DNA of 64,000 nt from Mikania micrantha. Taxonomy: Eukaryota > Streptophyta > Magnoliopsida > Asterales > Asteraceae. Where the stretch lies: contig CM018686.1 of NCBI GenBank assembly GCA_009363875.1, positions 9,672,001 to 9,736,000 on the forward strand. The letters run 5' to 3'. This document shows positions 57,229-64,000 of this stretch, in pieces. The stretch's first letter is position 1. Each line of letters opens with the position of its first letter. Made by a program: the position numbers and the translations under genes. The notes beneath the pieces were generated by a model. The model was given only the letters and a program-made list of their open reading frames with translations, was not told where the DNA came from and ran no database searches.

Positions 57229-58175
57229 GCAAGTTCAAGAGAGGGTAAAAAGAAAAATTTTATGCTTTATTGATTGTAGTTCCTTTTTTTCCTGGTAATT
57301 TCGAACAAACATGCATGTTTTTTGGTTTTTTGGGATGTTTCTTTTTTGGTAATGAATCTTGGAAGAGTAGTTTATTTATAAGTTTTTACAATTAAATAGT
57401 TTTTTTTTTCATATTTATTATCATAAAATATATATAGTATCATATTTAGTAGCATAATATATCGAGTGCATTATGTAATTTCTCATGAATTGTCACTATT
57501 TCAACTACTTGCTAAAGTCTTTCTTAATTCTATCAAACACTTTAATCCATTATTAGTAATCTAAACTGTTTGAAACGAAACATTTTAAACTTCAATTGTA
57601 AATTAAACGTATTCTATGAAAGTAATGCAAAATCTTAAAACTTTCAGAATCCCAGGCAAAGCTTAACCCAACCAAAGAGGATATAATTTATTTTGCAAAA
57701 TTTATTATTATCCAATATCATATAACAACACCCATAAACCATTATAGAAAATCAAACAAAAATATTCAATCGACTATTGCAAGAAATATTCTTCGAATTA
57801 TTCAAAAAGAAAAGTCTAAGGAAAAGAAGAACCAATCACTCGCACAATTCGTTTCCTTGTTAAAAGATCAAATTGTCTATGTATAACCTAAAAACTGAAA
57901 GAAAACGATCATCAAAAATAAAACGAATTCAAGAAGAACATATACATATAATATCATCATCATTAGAAAGCAACAAACACTAAAGGCTATAATTGTCAAA
58001 TTTTCACTTTCTTTTCTTTTCCTTTCACCTTGGGAACACATTATTTTTTTAATTTATCTTCTTTTCTCTCCACTCGGGAACATGATATGAAAATTTGACT
58101 TTTTTTTCCTTTCTTTTCCTTTCCTTCCTTTTCCTTCCTTTCTCTTCTCTTCTTTCCATTAGTGAACTCTGGAAC
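57229..58175 (+). other. 3' part of the PIF/Harbinger element
   Basis: Non-coding AT-rich sequence, then a C/T-rich subterminal tract (about 58000-58160, TTTCCTTTCC words) that mirrors the G/A-rich tract at the left end (about 53585-53690). Confidence 0.65.
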
Positions 58176-58682
58176 GTGATGATGATGTTGGTAACCCTTT
58201 TATGAGCCTTAATCCTTTATTTATAAATACACCCAAGGGAAACCCTAATTAGGATAAATAAGGATAAGTACGTCCATCAAATAATTACATATCTACTAGG
58301 GGTATTTAGGTAATTGATCTTTTAATTAAATAATCATGAGGGCCATATATATTAAATATTTAGTCTAACATTCTCCCACTTGGCTAAGTGATTATTTATT
58401 ATGAGCATTAAATAAGTCTGCAGATTGATAATACTCATTTTAGTTATAAATTTTAATCATAGCAGAGAAATACAGTCATTGAATCAGTATTCAATTTAAG
58501 ACCCCCATTAATCATACTACAATACAAATTTAAAACTTAAGTTAGGATCAATTAACAAGTTATCCCTTTAACGAATGATTTGTGTTATTAGTGTCTATAT
58601 GTCATTAGGCATCCATAAACATATATTTAGAGACAAACAAATCAAATAAGTGAGGAAATTTCATTAATCATAAGTAAGTACA

Positions 58683-59450
58683 TTATGCAATAAGGTCTTT
58701 ATATAAGCCCATCTTCGAAACATGTTCTTCGAATATCTTAGGAGGGAGGCCTTTAGTCATTGGATAAGCAAGCATAACTTTAGTACTTATATACTCAATA
58801 AAAAGGTTATTTTCCTCAACTCGCTCGCGAACGAACAAGTACTTTGTATCAAGATAAACCAGCACCGGTTGAACTGTTGCTGTTCGAGAAGTTAACGGCT
58901 GCTGAGTTATCACAGTAAAGCTTCAATGGTCTAGAGATAGAGTTAACGACTTTAAATCCAGCGATAAGGTTTCTCAACAACATTTCATGACATGTTGCAT
59001 TATACACTGCAACATATTCAACCATCATAGTTGAGGTTGTTGTCAGCTACCGCTTATGACTCTTCCATGAGATCTGACCGCCTGCTAACATAAAGACATA
59101 CCCCGAAGTGGATTTCTTGTCATCTTTGCATTTAGCAAATAGAATCAGAGTAACCAACCACTTCTAAATTATCACTTCTTCTGTAAGTCAGTTTGAAGTC
59201 TTTTGTCCCTTGAATATATCGAAGCACTTTCTTAGCTACTTTCCAGTGATCAAGGCCAGGATTAGTTTGATAATGACCAAGCATTCCAGCAATGTAAGCG
59301 ATATCAGGACGAGTTCATACTTGAGCATACATAAGGCTCCCAACTACTGATTCATAAGGTATTATTCTTATTTGCGCCTTTTCAGCCTCAGTCTTCGGTC
59401 ACTAAAAGGAACCGAAGACATATCCTTTAACTACTGGAGCTACAGAGGGA
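58683..59450 (-). pseudogene. Copia RNase H remnant
   Basis: Broken text of the polyprotein end. The clearest part (58913-58683) is DTKYLFVRERVEENNLFIEY...PMTKGLPPKIFEEHV, the conserved C terminus of copia RNase H in Tork-type elements. Upstream, short in-frame scraps are separated by stops and shifts. Continuous with the RT frame above it. Confidence 0.75.
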
Positions 59451-59452
59451 GA

Positions 59453-60346
59453 TCAATTGTGCATGTTGTAGCGTGTAAGGACCCGTTCAATGTAAGCCTT
59501 CTGAGATAAACTCAAAAGTCCATTGACCCTATCTCGGTGTATTTTGATGCCAATAACGTAAGAGGATTCTCTGAGATCCTTCATGTCGAAGTTATGCGAA
59601 AGTAACCACTTCGACTCATGAAACATATCTAAGCTATTACTTTCCAGAAGAATGTCATCAACATAAAGGACAAGTATAGTAAAATTTCTCCCACTCAACT
59701 TTAGATAGGTGCATTGATCCACTTGATTCTTTAGGAAATCATGTTTCTTCATCACTTCATCAAACTTTAGATACCATTGACGTGAGGCTTGCTTCATCCC
59801 GTATATGGATTTCTTTAGCTTGCAGACTAAATGCTCTTGACCTTCAAGCATGAAACCCTCATGCTGTTTCATGAATACGTCTTCATACAAGTCGCCGTTT
59901 AGGAAAGCAATTTGGACATCCATTTGATGTAGCTCTAAATCAAAATGAGATACGAGGGCCATCACGATCCTTAAGGAATCTTTTCGAAAGATAGGAGAGA
60001 AGGTCTCTTGATAGTTAATTCCCTCTTTCTGAGTGAAACCTTTTGCAATCAATCTTGCTTTAAAGCGTTCAATGTTTCCATTCGGATCCAGTTTTGTTTT
60101 GAACACCCATTTACATCCTACGGGTTTTACTCCGTTGGGTAGTTCTACCAAATCCCAAACATCGTTTTTCTTCATGTAATCAAGCTCACCTATCATAGCT
60201 TTCTCCCATTCAGAAGACTGATCACTAGTAATGACTTCATGATAAGAGGTAGGATCAGTAAAATTTCCGGCATTTATTTCAACTTTAGTCAGGTAGGTTA
60301 CATAATCATCAAAGTTAGTAGGCACTTTAGGCCTAGATGACATCAT
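59453..60346 (-). pseudogene. Copia reverse transcriptase (Tork-like)
   Basis: A 297-codon frame with VWDLVELPNGVKPVGCKWVF, FKARLIAKGFTQ, MDVQIAFLNGDL, YGMKQASRQWY and the catalytic YVDD (LVLYVDDILL). It is intact within the frame but has no start of its own and ends at a stop where RNase H should follow. Part of the deleted minus-strand copia element. Confidence 0.85.
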
Positions 60347-60622
60347 GAGTTGATTAGCAGGTTCCGCATGACTGGTATTGTTTTGATGTTAATCAGATGA
60401 GGTGCCTTCATTCTCGATAACTTTTGGAGTCGTAGTAAGTCCTGATTGTTTCAGAGTTGGTGTAGTGAAGTTCAGAGTAGCATGGTGTACAAGAGGATTA
60501 ATCGGAGGTAAGTTAGTCGACGAGTGTCTCCCCCCCGTCTTTTACTTCTTGAAAATCAAAATCAGGATTCCCGTTGCTACCATTGACCTTAGAATCCTCA
60601 AGGAAATGAGCATGCTTTGTTT

Positions 60623-61529
60623 CTACAATTCGAGTGACATGGGAAGGACAATAGAATCTATAACCTTTTGAGTGATCGGGATACCCAATTTCATGTCAAG
60701 TTTCTTTAAGAAAGGATTATAGAGTTTAGCTTCGGCAAGACAACCCCATACTTTCGTATATCTAAGACTCAGTTTCCTTCCTGTCCAAAATCCATAAGGA
60801 GTTTTAGAGACATATATTGAAGGAACTCTATTGAGTATATAAACTGTTGTCTTTAAGGCCTCGGTCCAGAGGAATGAGGGTAAATCTGAGTTGGCTAACA
60901 TACTGATCACCATGTTCATTAGGGTTCTATTTCTCCTCTCAGCAACACCATTTTGTTGAGGAGTACTAGGCATGGTGTATTGGTTCACGATCCCCTAGCC
61001 TTTACAAAACTCATAAAATGGACCAGGAGCCTGACCCACATCAGTATGCATACAATGATATTCACCTCCTCTGTTTGATCTCACAACTTTTATTTTAAGA
61101 TTTAGTTGATTTTCAACTTCAAGTTTATAATCTTTAAAAGTTGTAAGTGATTCAGATTTGTCCTTGATTATATACAAGTATATGTAACGAGAATAATCAT
61201 CAATAAAAGTGACAAAAGAGGTTTGTCCATTTATTCCACAAATGGTGTAAAGGTCACTAATGTCAGTGTGAATAATTTCTAATAAATTAGAACTCCTAGT
61301 GGCATCTTTCTTAGTTGTTGTTGTCATTTTTCCTTTAAGGTATTTGACACATGTTCCAAAATCAGTGAAATCAAGAGAAGGTAAAACTTCATCCTTCACG
61401 AGTCTAAATAAGCGATCCCGTGGTGGTTCCTTTGAATTGCTCCTCCACAGAAGTAAGGTAAGCTTTCGCATTAGCCAAGTCAGTAATGGCTCCTCTGATG
61501 ATTGGGCTAATGGATTTCTTGATAAACAT
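60623..61529 (-). pseudogene. Copia integrase with residual gag start
   Basis: From 61529 down come about 28 codons of gag (FIKKSISP...SVEEQFKGT), which jump directly to the end of the GAG-pre-integrase region (CVKYLKGKMT). The integrase core follows (HTDISDLY, FIDDYSRY, RSNRGGEY with N for the catalytic D, then STPQQNGVAERRNRTL). A stop at 60995 splits the core. The gag-to-integrase junction shows a deletion of more than 1.5 kb relative to a normal copia element. Confidence 0.8.
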
Positions 61530-61732
61530 GAGAGGCTCGGTTGAGGTTCACGAATTCTCTTAGGGTTAAGAGAAACGTGATGATGATGTTGGCAACCCTA
61601 TTATGAGCCTTAATGATAAATAAGGATAATTACGTCCATCAAATAATTATCTATCTGGTAGGGATATTTAGGTAATTGATCTTTTAATTAAATAATCATG
61701 AGAGCCATATATATTAAATATTTAGTCTAACA
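61529..61732 (-). repeat. Uninterrupted LTR of the deleted copia element
   Basis: 204 bp from TGAGAGGCTCGG to GTCTAACA on the plus strand. It matches the split LTR (53531-53570 plus 58176-58370) except for a deletion of about 45 bp near 61615 and changes around 61563. Confidence 0.8.
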
Positions 61733-61894
61733 CATGGTTGACCAAAATCCTAAACCGTTCGAAAGAAAGATTCCCATCTTTGTATGAGGCAGTTGATTTT
61801 TTAACTACTATGTGGTATCTTCCTCCAATTGTGTTAAAAATTGAGGCATCCCATAATTGCAATGGAACACCCCTGATCTTAAGCCATGCAATAC
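61733..61894 (-). pseudogene. LINE ORF1 fragment
   Basis: On the minus strand it reads IAWLKIRGVPLQLWDASIFN and DGNLSFERFRILV, matching the conserved domain (DUF4283-like and its following segment) of plant LINE ORF1. It lies just upstream, in sense, of the copia element, so it is probably the same LINE that resumes at 53530. The CACTA terminus at 61895 cuts it on the other side. Confidence 0.65.
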
Positions 61895-62040
61895 CACTAC
61901 AAGAAAAGACTGCAATAGTGGCGACGCCTTTAGCGGCGATATAATCAATAGCGGCGACAATTAATAAATTCCCGGATCTGGCATTAGCGGCGACGGCATT
62001 AGCGGCGACCGTCGCCGCTAAAGGTATATTAAACGCGCCC
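61895..62040 (+). mobile_element. CACTA transposon terminus
   Basis: CACTACAAGAAAAG at 61895 is a textbook CACTA terminal inverted repeat. It is followed by direct and inverted copies of a TTTAGCGGCGAC subterminal motif (about 61926-62021), with TCGCCGCTAAAGG as the inverted copy. It inserted into LINE ORF1. The other end is not visible and probably lies beyond the window. A candidate 3-bp duplication on this side is TAC. Confidence 0.85.
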
Positions 62041-62640
62041 CTTTTTCCCTCCTTCCCCATTTCTCTCCCGCTCAAGCTATTCCCTTTTCCTGTCTCTCTC
62101 TACGATCTGCAACCCTTTCTCTGCCATTTCTCCCGATCAACCCCACCATTTTGAACCGTCGCCGGCTCCGACCATCTCTCCCCAGCCAAGCTTCGATCGA
62201 CGCAAGCAGTGGATTCCTCCCGTGCAAGCTGCGACCGTGCTTCGACCTGCTCCGGCCGTGCTCGAACCGTGCTCTGACCTGCTCCGACCGTGCTTAGTCT
62301 CCTGACTTGCTTCCAATCAAAGAAGGTTAATTTTTCTTCTTTTTTCGTTTTTTTTCTTTAGGGTTTTTTTTGCTGTTCATTTCATCTGTTGTTCTTGGCA
62401 TTAGTTTTGTAATTGTTCTTTGCTACAGATCTGTTGTTATTTAGTTTTTGAGAGAAAGGAATTGTTCTTAGCTTTAGTTTTTGCTACAAATCTGTTGTTA
62501 TTTGTTGATGAATTGCTACAGAATGGTTTTAAATATAATCATCTTAATGTTTATGTTGTTATTATTATTAGGGTTAAAATCACTATGTTTGTAGTTTGAA
62601 GGAGACGAATGTTTGTACTTTGATTGTACAATTGCATTAG
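62041..62640 (+). other. C/T-rich leader-like tract and possible intron
   Basis: 62041-62325 is C/T-rich and lacks any ATG. It contains imperfect repeats of CCGTGCTCYGACCTGCTCCG (about 62236-62300) and ends in AAG followed by GTTAATTTTTC, a plausible donor. The T-rich sequence then runs to an acceptor (GCATTAG) at 62640. It looks like an untranslated exon plus intron, or pieces joined inside the CACTA element. Confidence 0.4.
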
Positions 62641-63913
62641 CCCGCCAAGAAGAAGAGGGGGCGGCCAAGAAAGTATTCACCGTCGTCTGATGGCAACATT
62701 GCGTTAGGTTTGGCTCCGTCTCCGGTTAACACTGTTCCTAATCTTGCGGGTGGTGTGAATTTGGAGTCTTCTAATGATGGGAGTGGCGGAACCCTGAATG
62801 TGGATTCATCTGCTAAGAAACACAGAGGAAGGCCACCGGGTTCGGGGAAGAAGCAATTGGATGCTTTGGGTATATATTGATGTTTAAAATTCGCATTTGT
62901 TGAGTATCATTGTTGATTATTACAGTGGTTATACCATGTTTTCTGTGATGGGCAGGTTTACCTGGAGTTGGTTTTACACCTCATGTCATTATTGTTAAAG
63001 CAGGAGAGGTAATACTCTAGTTTTCACATAATATCTTGTAATTAACAATCTTGACTCAACTTTCTGATTACTATATTTTTTGTTTATTTCAATTCAAGAA
63101 TTGCATGCTTAGTTGATGAATAATTAGAGTTGTAGTTAGTCATGTAATTCTAATTAGCTTTGCTTGGTTAATTAAGTTGGCTTGTTGATGGGTTTGTTTG
63201 AGTTTGTAGCTAAGTTAATTTGCAGTTTCTTGAAATTCAAAAGGAGATGATCATGGTGATTTTGAGGGTTGTGAGACTTGTGGCTCAGTTAATATATTGG
63301 TCATTTGGTTTTTGTGAATCACACTTACCTTGCAGGCTTGCATCTACAAGTTTTTTTTTCCTCAAAATTTTCTACCACACATATACCTCTATGTGATTAT
63401 TGTGGCAACATTATTTTATGTAAAAATTTTGAACTAAATTAAAACATTTCTTACTATTTCTGATGGTTTATTGTGCATCTATTAAACAATTTTATCTTTG
63501 AAAAATGTATTCTATGTATTTGATTAGTACCCTGTCGCACTTTCATTAATATGCTTGTCATATTAAGTGCTGCAATTTCTTGAGAGAGAAGAGTTATTTA
63601 TTGGAAATGTTGCTCATTTGACCACTTCTAGGTTTTATTTTTTTTCTTATTTTTTATATTCATAGTTTTGATGAATGCTTATTTAATGCAATTTTGAATG
63701 TATGCACATACCACTCATATAGTTTAAATTGAAGATGTGCTGTATGAACTAGTTTTTGTCAATTCCATCTGATATTGCTCACACATTTTGGTAAGTTTGA
63801 ATGGACTCATATATTATGTTGTTATCATATTACTTGTTTTGATTATCTATATGGAACATACTTATAGTTTCTTTATTTTTTGCATTAATTACATATATTA
63901 ACAGGATATAGCC
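62641..63913 (+). pseudogene. AHL gene fragment (AT-hook nuclear-localized protein)
   Basis: Exons of a plant AHL protein, which binds AT-rich DNA in the nucleus. Exon 62641-62869 encodes two AT hooks (KKKRGRPRKY and KHRGRPPGSGKKQ). Exon 62956-63008 encodes the start of the PPC domain (GVGFTPHVIIVKAGE). A third starts at 63905 with D-I-A and is cut at 63913. Splice sites are GT-AG and phases agree (1, then 0). Introns at these places fit the intron-bearing AHL clade. No in-frame ATG is present before the first hook, neither in the exon nor in the leader-like tract. It may be a fragment captured by the CACTA element, or a gene whose first exon lies far upstream. The first reading is favoured. 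Confidence 0.7.
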
Positions 63914-64000
63914 AGGGCCGGCTCAAGCAGTTTGGTGGCCCAAAGCGGATAATAAAAATGGGGCCCTTAATGGTTCGTCATTTGATTGTATTTTTGGTAA
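63913..64000 (+). mobile_element. Transposon-like end cutting the AHL exon
   Basis: The expected PPC coding text stops after GATATAGCC. CAGGGCCGGCTC then begins and runs on into GGCCCAAAGCGGATAATAAA, text that cannot be PPC domain. A CAGGGCCGGC start is typical of some plant hAT-like repeats. The right end and duplication lie outside the window. Confidence 0.45.

Larger units (their letters stand above)
53571..58175 (+). mobile_element. PIF/Harbinger transposon carrying both genes
   Basis: The ends TGTTCCAGAGTCCCACTTTA and, inverted at the right, CGTTCCAGAGTTCACTAATG form imperfect terminal repeats. They are followed by purine-rich (left) and pyrimidine-rich (right) subterminal tracts. The element lies in the LTR of the copia element, as shown by comparison with the uninterrupted LTR at 61529-61732. 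It carries a DDE transposase and a Myb/SANT-like gene in the same direction, the full set for this superfamily. The exact ends and a TTA duplication were not resolved. Confidence 0.8.
53531..61732 (-). mobile_element. Deleted Ty1/copia element, minus strand
   Basis: The LTRs are 61529-61732 (204 bp) and 53531-58370. The second is split by the PIF/Harbinger element at about 53571-58175. Both LTRs run from TGAGAGGCTCGG to TAGTCTAACA on the plus strand. The polypurine tract lies at about 58371-58385 (GTGGGAGAA in sense). The interior keeps integrase, RT and an RNase H end. Only the first 25-30 codons of gag remain, placed directly at the LTR with no primer site, so the leader, most of gag and the protease are deleted. 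The 5-bp flanks GTTAG and CATGG do not match. Confidence 0.8.

Noticed and set aside
61722..62075. A 117-codon minus-strand frame with Ala-rich repeats
   Set aside because: The Ala-rich part is the CACTA subterminal GGCGAC repeat. Only the LINE ORF1 part (to 61733) has meaning.
1..64000. CRISPR arrays, operons, riboswitches or phage-type systems
   Set aside because: No regularly spaced direct repeats, no clustered short-gap genes and clear plant nuclear features. The tandem repeats seen are minisatellites or LTR parts.

Overview
The window looks like repeat-rich plant nuclear DNA, most likely from a dicot. The evidence is AT-rich intergenic sequence, short GT-AG introns, a TIR-NB-LRR resistance gene, plant-type Ty1/copia and Ty3/gypsy elements primed by initiator tRNA-Met, and Helitron, CACTA, PIF/Harbinger and hAT elements. 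The style of the long-LTR Tekay-like elements reminds me of Asteraceae, but that is an impression and not something the bases prove.

Layout. 1-9.8 kb holds a decayed chromodomain Ty3/gypsy pol, two small Helitrons, a CACTA remnant and a 1.5 kb foldback element. 9.8-20.7 kb is a nest of old long terminal repeats, with two solo LTRs that have perfect 5-bp target duplications, a PIF-type non-autonomous element (TTA duplication) and two foldback MITEs. 20.7-31.3 kb is one complete, apparently very young Tekay-like Ty3/gypsy element with near-identical 2.55 kb LTRs and an unbroken gag-pol frame. 31.3-34.6 kb is intergenic, with a possible organelle-derived island and a SINE-like tract.

The only complete host gene I can build is at 34652-38243 on the minus strand. 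It is a five-exon TNL immune receptor of 1081 aa, with all domains including the C-terminal C-JID and an unusual MHS in place of MHD. A MITE carrying a second, hAT-type MITE lies about 280 bp upstream of its start codon. 40.3-45.0 kb is a young copia element (155-bp LTRs alike by eye, GTTTA duplication) with one frame break between integrase and reverse transcriptase.

45.9-61.9 kb is a stack of insertions. A minus-strand LINE is split by a solo LTR (AACAC duplication) and, further upstream, by a deleted copia element. One LTR of that copia was in turn invaded by a PIF/Harbinger element carrying both a DDE transposase and a Myb/SANT-like second gene, each with frame breaks. The last 2.1 kb begins with a CACTA terminus followed by exons of an AT-hook (AHL) gene without a start codon. 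This suggests a captured gene fragment, itself cut at the window edge by another transposon-like end.

I found no CRISPR, operon or defence island of a prokaryotic kind. The points most worth a second look are the TNL, the possible AHL capture, and recurring small palindromes inside LTRs and next to the polypurine tract of Tekay-like elements.
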